Shown: in pieces, positions 9,571 through 18,797 of the stretch
Layout of the letters: every line of letters begins with the position of its first letter
Position numbering within the stretch: the stretch's first letter is position 1
Assembly (NCBI RefSeq): GCF_001281525.1
Contig: NZ_LGCI01000003.1
Span: 124,231 to 188,230 of the forward strand
Reading direction: 5' to 3'
Origin: Lysinibacillus macroides
Lineage (GTDB): Bacteria; Bacillota; Bacilli; Bacillales_A; Planococcaceae
DNA: 64,000 nt
Notes under the pieces: model-generated
What the model saw: the letters and a program-made list of their open reading frames with translations, nothing else
The model's database searches: none
What the model was told of the DNA's origin: nothing
Made by a program: the position numbers and the translations under genes

Positions 9571-9942
9571 CTAGCCTAGATTTTTTTCTTCTGGAAATAG
9601 CTTTGACTTTAACTCATCCTCCCCAGAGCCTTTTGCTAAAGGAACACGAGAACGATAAGCAGCACGGCAGACTAGATGTCCTGCAACAGGTGCTGTGGCA
9701 AAGACGAAAAGAATCCCTAAAATTAGTCGTACACTAACATAGCCATCATGCACCCAAAAGTAAATAAAGGCACCTAATAGACATGTTAATACGGATAATG
9801 TGGAGCTTTTGGTAGCAGCATGTGAGCGTGTATAAACATCTGGCAGGCGAATCATACCAAATGCACTAATCACGCTGACAATTGAGCCGATTAAGATTAA
9901 TATGACTGCCGCCCATTCAATCATTTGATTTACGTTCAACAA
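9571..9942 (-). CDS. mrpG: Na+/H+ antiporter Mrp complex subunit MrpG
   Basis: This 123-aa membrane subunit is the last gene of the seven-gene Mrp (Mnh) antiporter operon. Members of this family (PhaG/MnhG/YufB) have three TM helices and a conserved MIRLPDVYTRSHAATKSSTLS segment, which is present. The complex exchanges cytoplasmic Na+ for external H+ and needs all subunits for activity. The start is probably TTG 9942, with AAAGAGGTG 6 bases upstream; ATG 9924 is an alternative. The gene overlaps mrpF by about 26 bp, so translational coupling is likely. The C-terminus is hydrophilic. Confidence 0.93.
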   Translation of the reverse strand: MLNVNQMIEWAAVILILIGSIVSVISAFGMIRLPDVYTRSHAATKSSTLSVLTCLLGAFIYFWVHDGYVSVRLILGILFVFATAPVAGHLVCRAAYRSRVPLAKGSGEDELKSKLFPEEKNLG

Positions 9943-10201
9943 TCACACCTCTTTCAATATATTTGCTAAAGGCAATCGTTCCAATAAACGCCAATATTCC
10001 TAAAATCAGAATGGCCTCTAAATAAGCCTTTGTTTTTAAGATAATCGAAACAATGGCAATGGCTGATAGCAGATTGACGCCAATTGTATCAAGTGCTATA
10101 GCACGGTCCGGCATGGATGGCCCACGAATAACACGATACAGTGACAACGCAATGGAAATACTAAAGAAAGCAAGAGCTAGTAATAAGATATTGTTAATCA
10201 T
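9917..10201 (-). CDS. mrpF: Na+/H+ antiporter Mrp complex subunit MrpF
   Basis: This 94-aa subunit has three predicted TM helices and the family core LYRVIRGPSMPDRAIALDTIGVN, shortened here as RGPSMPDRAIALD. B. subtilis MrpF has the same length class and has been linked to cholate and Na+ efflux. The gene starts with ATG at the last base of mrpE's stop region and overlaps mrpG downstream, so the order E-F-G matches the canonical operon. Confidence 0.94.
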   Translation of the reverse strand: MINNILLLALAFFSISIALSLYRVIRGPSMPDRAIALDTIGVNLLSAIAIVSIILKTKAYLEAILILGILAFIGTIAFSKYIERGVIVERKSND

Positions 10202-10683
10202 TAACGTGTCACCTCCATAATTGCTTGTTCAAATTTCCCAATTGAGCGAATAACAGCGTCCTTTGATTCCTCAATATCCATTGCATGAATATAAAACACA
10301 TCGCCCTCTTCAGATACTTCCATCACGACAGAACCAGGTGTTAATGTGAGTAACACCGCTAGTGCTGTAATCTCCCAATCACCTTTTAACGCGGTCTTAT
10401 AAGTAAAAATACCAGGCGTAATATTCAGCTTTGGTGTCATAATTTGCTTTAATACACTATAGCTTGATAAAAATAGCTCCCAATTGAAAAGCCATAATAA
10501 TTTTAGAATGGAGAAAACTCGTCGCAAGTAAAATTGAGTGCCATAAAAGCGATGCATCGCATATAAAATTCCTATTCCTACGATAAAGCCCATTAAAAAC
10601 GTTGAAAACTGTGGTGTTACTTCATCCTGCAAAAGCAACCAAAGTGCCGCGATAAATAAATTTAATATAAACTGCATCGCCAT
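10201..10683 (-). CDS. mrpE: Na+/H+ antiporter Mrp complex subunit MrpE
   Basis: This 160-aa member of the MnhE family has two N-terminal TM helices followed by a cytoplasmic domain containing the typical LTLTPGSVVMEV segment. MrpE is a structural subunit that stabilises the complex rather than an ion-translocating one. Stop and start codons of mrpD/mrpE and mrpE/mrpF share bases, as expected for a tightly coupled operon. Nothing unusual is seen. Confidence 0.94.
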   Translation of the reverse strand: MAMQFILNLFIAALWLLLQDEVTPQFSTFLMGFIVGIGILYAMHRFYGTQFYLRRVFSILKLLWLFNWELFLSSYSVLKQIMTPKLNITPGIFTYKTALKGDWEITALAVLLTLTPGSVVMEVSEEGDVFYIHAMDIEESKDAVIRSIGKFEQAIMEVTR

Positions 10684-12188
10684 TATTTATTCACCTCACC
10701 TTGCCATAATTCTCCGTCCAATACTGGATCGATATACATCGAAGGCGTATAAAGCGTTTCCGCTGCATCTGTTACAAAGGGTGCTAATTTTTCGGCGCCA
10801 ACCCCTAAGCCAATTGTACAAACAGCCAATAATGTTAATGGGAGCATCACACGCTTTGGCAAAGGCTTTTCATCCTCTAAGCTAATAATGGTTTCTCCAA
10901 AAAAGGAGGAAAGGAAAATTCGTAACAGTGAATATAAAACAACTAAACTAGATAAAAATCCTAGACCTAATAGCACAAAATTGCCACCCTCTATTGCACC
11001 TTGTCCAATTAATACCTTCCCTAAAAAGCCGCTTAATGGTGGTATACCCGCTAACGAACACATGGCAATAAAGAATAACCAGCCAAAGAAAGGATAATTT
11101 CGAATAAGCCCGCTCATTTTATCAATCACTGTTTCCCCAGTTAAATAGATCATCATGCCGACTGCTAAAAACAGCATAGCTTTTGCAACCATATCATGCA
11201 TTAAATAATAGATAACACCCTGCAAAGCTGATTCTGTACCAATGGCGAGACCTGCTACGATAAATCCAACACCAATCAGCACATTATAAGAGGCAATCGT
11301 TCTTACATCTCGTCCTGACAGAGCGCCAATGCAGCCTGCCATAATGGTTAGTCCTGCCATAATCCCAAGTACGGTGTGTGTCACTTCTGTATTATTTGGG
11401 AACAGCAATGTGAAGGAGCGTACAAGTGCATAAATCCCTACTTTTGTTAATAATGCTGCAAATAATGCTGCGACAGCTGTTGGAGGCACACTGTAGGAGC
11501 CTGGGAGCCAAAAGAAGAGCAAGAGTCCAGCTTTTAAGCTAAAGACAATTAAGAAAATGAGTGCCACCGTTGTAATTAGTGGATTCGCTCCTGCCTCCAT
11601 AACACGAAGTGAAATATGTGCCATATTCAATGTTCCAATAGTTCCATATAAGAATGCTAGCGCCACTAAGAAAATCCACGATGCCACAATATTAATTAAG
11701 ACATATTTTAATGCTTCACGCAGTTGAATTTTTTCGCCTCCTAAGCTAATAAGCCCATAGGAGGCAAGCAGCATTACTTCAAAGCAGACAAATAAGTTAA
11801 AAATATCACCTGTTAAAAATGAACCATTCACACCAGCTACCATCAGTAAGGTAAATGGATAAAAATACATTTTTTCATAGGCTAGCTCCATCGTAAAAAT
11901 TGCATATAGCAAACAGATCACTGCGACAAGATTGGCAACTAGCACTAGTAAGGTTGCGAATGAATCTGCAACAAATGAAATACCAAACGGTGGTGCCCAA
12001 CCGCTAAAATCAATGCGCATTACCCCTTGTGTTTGGATCTCTAGCAATAAAACAATGCTAATCACAGCGATAAAGCTCAGTGTTAATAAGCTAATAATGC
12101 GCTGTAAAAAGACATGCTCTTTTAAAAACACGAGTAAAATCGCTGTAATAACTGGCACGATTAATGGTAAAACAATCATATTACTCAT
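10683..12188 (-). CDS. mrpD: Na+/H+ antiporter Mrp complex subunit MrpD
   Basis: This 501-aa polytopic protein of the proton-antiporter (NuoL/M/N-like) family has about 14 TM helices. Conserved features include FNLFVCFEVMLLASYGLISL near residue 135, containing the essential Glu of TM5, and a Lys-rich antiporter core near HDMVAKAMLF. With MrpA it forms the ion-translocating part of the antiporter. It overlaps mrpC by 8 bp and abuts mrpE. Length matches B. subtilis MrpD (about 493). Confidence 0.95.
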   Translation of the reverse strand: MSNMIVLPLIVPVITAILLVFLKEHVFLQRIISLLTLSFIAVISIVLLLEIQTQGVMRIDFSGWAPPFGISFVADSFATLLVLVANLVAVICLLYAIFTMELAYEKMYFYPFTLLMVAGVNGSFLTGDIFNLFVCFEVMLLASYGLISLGGEKIQLREALKYVLINIVASWIFLVALAFLYGTIGTLNMAHISLRVMEAGANPLITTVALIFLIVFSLKAGLLLFFWLPGSYSVPPTAVAALFAALLTKVGIYALVRSFTLLFPNNTEVTHTVLGIMAGLTIMAGCIGALSGRDVRTIASYNVLIGVGFIVAGLAIGTESALQGVIYYLMHDMVAKAMLFLAVGMMIYLTGETVIDKMSGLIRNYPFFGWLFFIAMCSLAGIPPLSGFLGKVLIGQGAIEGGNFVLLGLGFLSSLVVLYSLLRIFLSSFFGETIISLEDEKPLPKRVMLPLTLLAVCTIGLGVGAEKLAPFVTDAAETLYTPSMYIDPVLDGELWQGEVNK

Positions 12189-12519
12189 CTGGCGTACCTC
12201 TCAATTCATCAAAATTCCCTGAACCATTTGTTTTGTACGCTCGATAGCCTAATACGAGAACAAATGCCGTGACTGCAAAGCTAATCACAATGGCTGTTAA
12301 AATTAATGCTTGCGGTAATGCATCGGTATAAGGACCCTCTGATTCTCCTAATAATGGTACATCCCCTTTTTTAAGACCACCCATTGTTAATATAAGCAAA
12401 TGAGCAGCATGTGATAATACAGCCGTTCCTAAAATAACACGCAATAACTGTTTCGAGAGGATTAAGTACGTCGCAACAGCTACTAATATACCTACTAAAA
12501 CCAGTATTAAAGATTCCAT
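12181..12519 (-). CDS. mrpC: Na+/H+ antiporter Mrp complex subunit MrpC
   Basis: This 112-aa NuoK-like subunit has three TM helices, with the typical GTAVLSHAAHLLIL and DALPQALILTAIVISFA segments. It is homologous to complex I subunit NuoK. It lies 3 bases after mrpB and overlaps mrpD, in canonical order. Confidence 0.95.
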   Translation of the reverse strand: MESLILVLVGILVAVATYLILSKQLLRVILGTAVLSHAAHLLILTMGGLKKGDVPLLGESEGPYTDALPQALILTAIVISFAVTAFVLVLGYRAYKTNGSGNFDELRGTPDE

Positions 12520-12522
12520 TGG

Positions 12523-12945
12523 CTACTCATCCTCACTTATACTTAAAATAATTGTTACCACAACACCCACAACCGTTAAAGCTACTCCCGCTTCAAAGAT
12601 GGTTACAGTTGAAAATCCCATTTCCCCAAATATAGGGACATTTATATACGTATGTGTTTGCGTTAAAAATGGCACATCGAAAAACAAGGAGCCTACCGCA
12701 GTTCCTGTAGCAAGCAGAACCCCCAAAGCGGCCACCTTTTTAAAATCGAATGGCATCCCTTTATGCACTGTTTCAATATCATAGGCAAGATAGAGCAACA
12801 CAATACCGGAAGCTAATACAAGTCCACCGATAAAGCCGCCACCTGGCGCATGGTGTCCCGCAAAGAACAAATACACACCAAGCGTTAAAATAATAAACAC
12901 AACTGCCTTGGTAACTGTTCTTAATATCACATCATTAATTTTCAT
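12523..12945 (-). CDS. mrpB: Na+/H+ antiporter Mrp complex subunit MrpB
   Basis: This 140-aa subunit carries the MnhB domain. Four TM helices and the signature LFFAGHHAPGGGFIGGLVLA are visible. The ATG at 12945 has AGGAGGAAG 6 bases upstream and the gene overlaps the end of mrpA by 11 bp. It forms part of the membrane antiporter complex. Confidence 0.95.
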   Translation of the reverse strand: MKINDVILRTVTKAVVFIILTLGVYLFFAGHHAPGGGFIGGLVLASGIVLLYLAYDIETVHKGMPFDFKKVAALGVLLATGTAVGSLFFDVPFLTQTHTYINVPIFGEMGFSTVTIFEAGVALTVVGVVVTIILSISEDE

Positions 12946-15349
12946 GATCTGCTTCCTCCTTTCGTGGCTTAAGCTTTATTAATGTATAAACCCCTAAGCC
13001 AGCAATAAGAAGAACAACAACCTCTAGCATGGTATCAAATGCACGGAAATCTCCGAGTATTGTATTCACAATATTTGAACCACCAGCTAACTCATAGGAA
13101 TCATTAAAATAGATAGCTACTGATTCAAAGCGGTCATAATGTACTACTGCTAAGCCTACAATTGTCACCGTTGCCCCTGCAAAAATGGAAATAATGGCCT
13201 TTGACCATTGCACCTTTTTAGGAGGAGCCTCCGGCATTAAATCTGGCAAATATTTAAAACATAATAGGAATAAAGCAGTTGTCACGGATTCAACCACTAA
13301 CTGTGTCAATGCTAAATCGGGTGCACGGAAAATCACAAAGAAAAAGGCAATGGAATAACCTAATACACCATTTAACAACATAGCTGTTACGCGCCCTTTG
13401 GCAAAAATCATCCAGATAGCTGCAAAAATCATTACAAAGACAAGAATTAATTCGTAGTATTCCACAACAGAGTCATTGTCAAAGTTAAATACCATAGCAT
13501 CTGACCAAATAAAATAGCCTGCAATCAGTGCAATAAAGAATACATATATATAGATAAAATAATGTGTTAAATTACCTGTCATATATTTACGAGTGAATGT
13601 GGCTGAGCCGCTTTCACTCATTTCAAGCAGGCGATTGTAATAGGTGTTAAACGTATATTTTTGTGAAAATATGCGATAGAGCGGCTTCCAGCTTTTTAAT
13701 GTTTTAAAGAGAATCGTACCGATAAGAATTACACCGATTGTCATCCATAATTCTGGACTTAAGATACCATGCCAGGCATGAATATGTGGGGTTAATTCAC
13801 CCGCTGTTGGGAAAGTAGGATAAATACTTGCCATAGCAGGCTCTAAAATATAGTGACCTAATATATTTGGAAAGAAAAAGATTCCCACTACAAACAAACA
13901 TAAAATAAGTGGTGATATCAACATGCCAAATGGAGCCTCGTGTAGTTTTTTATCCAATTTCTCGGGCTGTAGTTTCCCCAAAAATGTGCGGCTAATTAAA
14001 ATCATGCTGTAAACAAACGTAAAGACACTAGCTACCCATGCGATGATTGGGAATAAAAGCCCCATGTCAGCAATCGTAAATGCTTCCACATCTCGAATAG
14101 CTAATACTGCTGCAAAAAACATTTCCTTGCTTAAGAAACCATTAAATGGCGGTAGTCCTGCCATTGACAAACTGCCGATAACAGCAATCGTAAATGTGAC
14201 AGGCATAAAGGCCATTAAACCACCTAAGCGACGAATATCACGTGTACCTACCTCATGATCGACAATACCAACCATCATAAATAATGCACCTTTAAATGTG
14301 GAGTGATTCACAAGATGGAACAATGCTGCAAAGCTTGCCTGTGTGTAAATAATAGAGCTTTCTGCATAGCCATAATAATGTCCAACGGAGCCAAGACCAA
14401 ATAGACTCATAATTAAGCCTAGCTGACTCACTGTTGAATAGGCTAATAAGGCTTTTAAATCTGTTTGACGTACAGCATTAAAGGAACCCCAGAATAGTGT
14501 GACAAGTCCAATAGTGCTAACTAGCCAGAACCAGATCGCCTCTCCGCCAAAGACTGGAGAAAAACGGGCAACTAAATAAATACCGGCCTTCACCATTGTT
14601 GCTGAGTGTAAATAGGCACTAACAGGGGTTGGTGCCTCCATCGCATCAGGCAACCAAATATGGAAAGGGAATTGGGCGGATTTGGTAAAAGCCCCTAATA
14701 AGATTAAAATTAGTGCTGGCGTAAACAAAGCATGATCGCGTATGACTTCTACATTTGCTACAATGTCACGAATGCTAAATGTATTGGATGCTACATAAAG
14801 CATGAGGAAACCAGCAAGCATGGATAGTCCACCAAAGACCGTAATGATCATTGCCTTTTTAGCACCTGCACGCGATGCTTTTCGATGATGCCAATAGGCA
14901 ATTAATAGGAATGATGATACACTTGTTAATTCCCAAAATGTGTATAATACCATTAAGTTATCTGAAAAGACAACACCAAGCATGGCACCCATGAATAGTA
15001 ATAGATAGCAGTAAAAATGATGAAGAGATTCTTTCGTTGATAAATAAAAAATAGAATATAAAATGACTAAACTACCTACACCTGTAATTAGCAAGCCAAA
15101 AATCATACTGAGTCCATCAAGGTAAGTTGTGAAATTTATATTAAAAGAGGGAATCCACTCATATGTATGGATAAACGTTTTACCCTTGGCAACTTGTGGA
15201 ATGTAGCGTATAAGTAAAAGAAATAAAAGCAATGGAACTGATAAAACAAACCAGCCAAGATGTGTGACACGCCTTAGTCGCTTATAAAGCAATGGGATAA
15301 GCGCAGCACCAACAAATGGCAGAAGTATTGCGATAAGTATTGTAAGCAA
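12935..15349 (-). CDS. mrpA: Na+/H+ antiporter Mrp complex subunit MrpA
   Basis: This is the largest Mrp subunit, about 804 residues with about 20 TM helices. The N-terminal two-thirds is a NuoL-like proton antiporter domain (FWELTSVSSFLLIAYW with the key Glu near residue 140; GVVFSDNLMVLYTFWEL). The C-terminal third is the MrpA/MbhD-MbhE region (FRAPDLALTQLVVESVTTALF). I choose TTG 15349 as the start because GTAGGAGGT ends 7 bases upstream of it. An ATG at 15376 would place that ribosome binding site inside the gene. The resulting length is close to the about 800 residues of B. subtilis MrpA. It is the first gene of mrpABCDEFG and has a long leader. Confidence 0.93.
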   Translation of the reverse strand: MLTILIAILLPFVGAALIPLLYKRLRRVTHLGWFVLSVPLLLFLLLIRYIPQVAKGKTFIHTYEWIPSFNINFTTYLDGLSMIFGLLITGVGSLVILYSIFYLSTKESLHHFYCYLLLFMGAMLGVVFSDNLMVLYTFWELTSVSSFLLIAYWHHRKASRAGAKKAMIITVFGGLSMLAGFLMLYVASNTFSIRDIVANVEVIRDHALFTPALILILLGAFTKSAQFPFHIWLPDAMEAPTPVSAYLHSATMVKAGIYLVARFSPVFGGEAIWFWLVSTIGLVTLFWGSFNAVRQTDLKALLAYSTVSQLGLIMSLFGLGSVGHYYGYAESSIIYTQASFAALFHLVNHSTFKGALFMMVGIVDHEVGTRDIRRLGGLMAFMPVTFTIAVIGSLSMAGLPPFNGFLSKEMFFAAVLAIRDVEAFTIADMGLLFPIIAWVASVFTFVYSMILISRTFLGKLQPEKLDKKLHEAPFGMLISPLILCLFVVGIFFFPNILGHYILEPAMASIYPTFPTAGELTPHIHAWHGILSPELWMTIGVILIGTILFKTLKSWKPLYRIFSQKYTFNTYYNRLLEMSESGSATFTRKYMTGNLTHYFIYIYVFFIALIAGYFIWSDAMVFNFDNDSVVEYYELILVFVMIFAAIWMIFAKGRVTAMLLNGVLGYSIAFFFVIFRAPDLALTQLVVESVTTALFLLCFKYLPDLMPEAPPKKVQWSKAIISIFAGATVTIVGLAVVHYDRFESVAIYFNDSYELAGGSNIVNTILGDFRAFDTMLEVVVLLIAGLGVYTLIKLKPRKEEADHEN

Positions 15350-15937
15350 ATAAAAACCTCCTACTATCAAAATCATCTAAAAATTTGTGGTGATTGGAAT
15401 ATTTAGTGTTAACACTAGAGAAATTTGTTCAAGCTAAGGAACATATCAGATGGTGATCTTGAATTTTTTGCAAACTGCATGGGGTAAGAAAGTGACGATC
15501 GTTACTTTCTTAAAAGATAGCATGGTGATAGTTGAAAACACAAAATGCAAAGAGGTTACAGACTCATCACCTCTAACCCTTTATAAGCCTAAATAACTTG
15601 TGAAAAATCAAATAATTTATACAAATAAAAATCAGTCATATCAGCATTATAAATACACTTGACTATCTAATTAACAGCCTGCATAATAGTGTTTCATATG
15701 ACAACATATTTACCTACAATGCGCACAATGCATAAATTAAATAACTTATAATTATTGATTTAAGCTTAATTTTTCAAGGGTTTTCCAATATATTTTCGTT
15801 AACTTTTATACATTTTTAAGTATACAATATTAGTGAACAGAATGCACTGTAACAGCATTGATTTTAGCTGTTTTAGGATAATTTTTTCAAAATTAACAGT
15901 GAGTAAAATACCAACAGATAAGAGGTGTAGATTTTTT
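15350..15937. promoter_or_regulatory. Long divergent region between mrpA and the KdpD-like gene, with palindromes
   Basis: Nearly 590 bases carry no supported gene. Three structures stand out. TAGTGTTAACACTA (15404-15417) is a perfect palindrome about 55 bp before mrpA. A 26-bp inverted repeat at 15486-15511 (AAGAAAGT-g-ACGATCGT-t-ACTTTCTT) has one symmetric mismatch pair. A small stem AGAGGT / ACCTCT lies near 15551-15575. The half nearest the KdpD-like gene is very AT-rich. These are operator or leader-RNA candidates; I do not recognise a known riboswitch. Confidence 0.5.
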
Positions 15938-16624
15938 ATGAAGCATGTAAAAGGGCGTTTGGATGAAAGTATATTAGTTTGTGTTTACTATGGACGAAAT
16001 GGCGAACGCTTAATACGTCGTGGTCACAAAATGGCCACAATGCTAGATTGTCCACTTTATATTCTTTCAGTCGATTCGCAGCCCCTTGATGCATTTGACG
16101 CAGAGAAATCTAATTACATTGAAGAATGGAAAGAGCTAGCAGAGGAACTTGAGGTTGAAAAATTCATTTTACAAGATAATGAAAAACGCCCAATACAAAA
16201 GGTGATTGCAGAGGTCGCAAAAAATTATGGCATATCCCAAATTATTGTAGGGCAAAGTGCACAAAGCCGCTGGGAGGAAATCACGAAGGGCTCTTTCTTA
16301 AATGTGCTGTTAAAAGAGGTGCCTTTTGTAGATTTTCATATTGTTGCTGTTCAACGTCCTACTGATGATGATGCAAATGAAACATATGAAAAGGGTGTGC
16401 GTGCTTACTTAATCAAAGAGCAGGAGAATTTTAAAGTAGCGTTTACATGTCCGAAATATGTATCCATCGAGGGTATATTTTTCAAAGAAATTGGTACGGA
16501 TTTTGACAATGGTATTTTTAAGTTTACTTACAACGATAAAATGCATGAGGTTCATATTTCTGAAGGCTATGTAGTCGATCAAGAGAAGCTTCCTGGAGAA
16601 TTTTTATCACCACTAAGACAATAA
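15938..16624 (+). CDS. KdpD-like universal-stress-protein (USP) domain protein
   Basis: This soluble protein of about 228 residues begins with a USP-like alpha/beta fold of the type found in the cytoplasmic part of KdpD. Matching motifs are ESILVCVYYGRNGERLIRRG and GISQIIVGQSAQSRWEE followed by TKGSFLNVLL. It lacks any kinase or membrane domain. The C-terminal 80 residues are not recognised. ATG 15938 is preferred because AGAGGTG lies 10 bases upstream; an in-frame start at 15833 has no ribosome binding site. It is divergent from mrpABCDEFG. Nucleotide or c-di-AMP binding, and a role in K+/Na+ homeostasis, are inferences from KdpD and from the neighbouring antiporter. Confidence 0.8.
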   Translation: MKHVKGRLDESILVCVYYGRNGERLIRRGHKMATMLDCPLYILSVDSQPLDAFDAEKSNYIEEWKELAEELEVEKFILQDNEKRPIQKVIAEVAKNYGISQIIVGQSAQSRWEEITKGSFLNVLLKEVPFVDFHIVAVQRPTDDDANETYEKGVRAYLIKEQENFKVAFTCPKYVSIEGIFFKEIGTDFDNGIFKFTYNDKMHEVHISEGYVVDQEKLPGEFLSPLRQ

Positions 16625-16700
16625 TATGGAGACACCCTTTACGCCGAGTGTGGAGGTACAGGTACGCCATGTTTTTAAGAAATATTTAAAATAAAAGTGA

Positions 16701-16743
16701 GGACTGTTGGAAAAGAAAAATCCTTTTCGACAGTCCCTTTTTG
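16701..16743 (+). terminator. Rho-independent terminator after the KdpD-like gene
   Basis: GGACTGTTGGAAAAG pairs with CTTTTCGACAGTCC (one bulge) and is followed by CTTTTT. It lies between two convergent genes and may serve both directions. Confidence 0.85.
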
Positions 16744-17949
16744 CTAGGCTATAGTTGAAGCTGGTTTGTCTTTTGGTAAGAAGAAAGCTATTAGCAATAA
16801 TAAAGGTAATAAAGAAACGATCATCATTGTAAAATCAATTCCTTTATGATCCATTAACATGCCGATCACCATCGCTCCTATTGCTCCCATCCCAAAGGCA
16901 AAGCCAGTGGTTAGTCCAGCCATTGTACCAATTTTTGTAGGCACTAGCTCCTGTGCATAGACAACCGTAACAGAGAAGCTAATCATAATCAATGTACCGA
17001 TAATGACTAAAAATAGCACCGCTGCCCATAAAGACACATATGGTAAGGCCAAACAAAATGGCATAGGCACTACTACCGATAAAATAATAACGTTTTTTCT
17101 ACCAATACGGTCTGATAAGGAGCCACCAAAAAATGTCCCCACTACACCAAAAGCCATAAAGGTGAAAATTAATATTTGTCCCAATCGAAGGCTTACATCA
17201 TAATGATCCATTAAATAAAACACATAAAAGTTTGTAATATTTGTTGTATAAAATGATCGTGCAAAAATAATTGTAAATAATAATGCTAATGCAATCCCGA
17301 CTTGTTTTTGTGTTAAAGGCGGCAATGTTGACACTAATACTCGCTTTTTCTTCGCAATGCGCTCTTGCTCCAATTGTTTCTTGTACCATCCTGCAATTTT
17401 ACTCAATAAAATAATGCCAAACGTTGTAGCCACCAAGACAATGGCTGCGCCACGCTGACCAAAAATATCGAAAATATAGGCACTAATTAATGGCGCAAGT
17501 GCTTGTCCTGAGTTTCCCCCAACCTGATAAATTGACTGAGCTAGCCCTCGTTTAGAGCCCGCTGCCATAAATGATACTCTCGATCCCTCTGGATGAAATA
17601 CTGCTGAACCAAAGCCTAAAAATAATACCGCAATAAGAATAATCCAATATTGTGTTGTCAACGCTATAACTGCTATACCAATAAAGGAACTAACCATTCC
17701 TATCGGCAATGCATATGGCATTGGCTTTTTATCACTGACAAAGCCTACTACAGGCTGTAATGCGGAGGCAAATATATTTAAGACAAACGATATAAGACCT
17801 ATTTGTGTAAAGGTAAGTCCTAATTCACTTTTAAATATTGGGAACATCGCTGGAATAACAGCCTGCATTGTATCATTGATAAGGTGCGCAATGCCTATTG
17901 CAATCATAATGGGATAGACTGGATTTGTTATATTTAATTGTTTATTCAT
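16744..17949 (-). CDS. MFS transporter of the fosmidomycin-resistance (Fsr) type
   Basis: This 401-aa major facilitator has 12 predicted TM helices. The early segment GIAHLINDTMQAVIPAMFPI and the loop motif GFGSAVFHPEGSRVS are characteristic of the Fsr subgroup of MFS drug exporters. GGSLSDRIGRKN is the A-like loop between TM8 and TM9. It should export small amphiphilic or phosphonate-like compounds by proton antiport; the substrate cannot be read from sequence. GAGGTGG precedes the ATG. The gene is monocistronic, convergent with the KdpD-like gene and divergent from the YetF-like gene. Confidence 0.85.
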   Translation of the reverse strand: MNKQLNITNPVYPIMIAIGIAHLINDTMQAVIPAMFPIFKSELGLTFTQIGLISFVLNIFASALQPVVGFVSDKKPMPYALPIGMVSSFIGIAVIALTTQYWIILIAVLFLGFGSAVFHPEGSRVSFMAAGSKRGLAQSIYQVGGNSGQALAPLISAYIFDIFGQRGAAIVLVATTFGIILLSKIAGWYKKQLEQERIAKKKRVLVSTLPPLTQKQVGIALALLFTIIFARSFYTTNITNFYVFYLMDHYDVSLRLGQILIFTFMAFGVVGTFFGGSLSDRIGRKNVIILSVVVPMPFCLALPYVSLWAAVLFLVIIGTLIMISFSVTVVYAQELVPTKIGTMAGLTTGFAFGMGAIGAMVIGMLMDHKGIDFTMMIVSLLPLLLLIAFFLPKDKPASTIA

Positions 17950-18055
17950 GCTGCCACCTCTTTTTTCACTTGATGTGTATCCATGATTGTCGCATACTAT
18001 TGACCTTTTTGCACAAGCTATAAAATGACAAGCCGTAAAAGGAGTTGATATAGAT

Positions 18056-18775
18056 ATGGAAAGCTTTATTCATGCTCATTTTTGGGAAATGATTTTAAGA
18101 ACAACACTTTCCTTCTTTGCGTTACTAATTTTAGCCCGTATTCTAGGGAAAAAACAATTGGGTCAACTAACTTTCTTCCATTATATTACAGGTATTACAT
18201 TTGGATCGATTGCTTCTGAAATTGCCTCACAAGAAGAAACACCTTTTTTAGATGGCATGATTTCTCTTATCTGGTGGAGTGCTTTAACGTATTTAATGAC
18301 CCTGATTACTATTAAATCTAAAAAAGCCCGTGTGCTCATTGATGATAAGCCTACAATTGTCGTACAAAATGGTCTTATTTTAGAATCTGCCTTAAAGAAA
18401 AATCGTTTGCATTTAGATGAGCTAACGATGATGCTTCGTGAACAGGCAATTTTCTCTGTTCAGGATGTCCAGTACGCACTACTTGAAACAAATGGGAAAC
18501 TAAGTGTACTACAAAAAACCTCTGAGCAAGTTGCTACAAAGCAGGACGTAAAAGCAGACGTATCACCGCCTACTTATCTGCCTACTGAGGTTATTTCTGA
18601 TGGACAGCTTATTAAAGAAAACCTTGTGGAGCTTGAATTAACAGAAGACTGGGTAATGAAAAAACTGAAAAAACAAAATGTGCAGGCTGTTGAGGATGTC
18701 TATTTTGCACAAATTCAAACAAATGGTTCTTTATATATCAGCTTAAAAGATAAAGCGAGACATTCAAGCCCATAA
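18056..18775 (+). CDS. YetF-like membrane protein (DUF421)
   Basis: This 239-aa protein has three N-terminal TM helices (typical ARILGKKQLGQLTFFHYITG segment) and two soluble DUF421 subdomains containing repeated FSVQDVQYALLETNG and EDVYFAQIQTNG motifs. This matches the YetF/YdfR/YrbG family. Family members have been connected with spore and membrane properties, but no biochemical function is settled. The ATG has AAAGGAG upstream. It is monocistronic. Confidence 0.85.
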   Translation: MESFIHAHFWEMILRTTLSFFALLILARILGKKQLGQLTFFHYITGITFGSIASEIASQEETPFLDGMISLIWWSALTYLMTLITIKSKKARVLIDDKPTIVVQNGLILESALKKNRLHLDELTMMLREQAIFSVQDVQYALLETNGKLSVLQKTSEQVATKQDVKADVSPPTYLPTEVISDGQLIKENLVELELTEDWVMKKLKKQNVQAVEDVYFAQIQTNGSLYISLKDKARHSSP

Positions 18776-18797
18776 TTGCTTGTTGTCTCGACTTTTG

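Noticed and set aside
9549..9737. 62-codon plus-strand frame downstream of mrpG
   Set aside because: Most of it is antisense to mrpG and there is no ribosome binding site or recognisable motif.
15350..15937. Known riboswitch upstream of mrpA
   Set aside because: Palindromes are present but I could not match any riboswitch consensus; left as uncharacterised leader structure.
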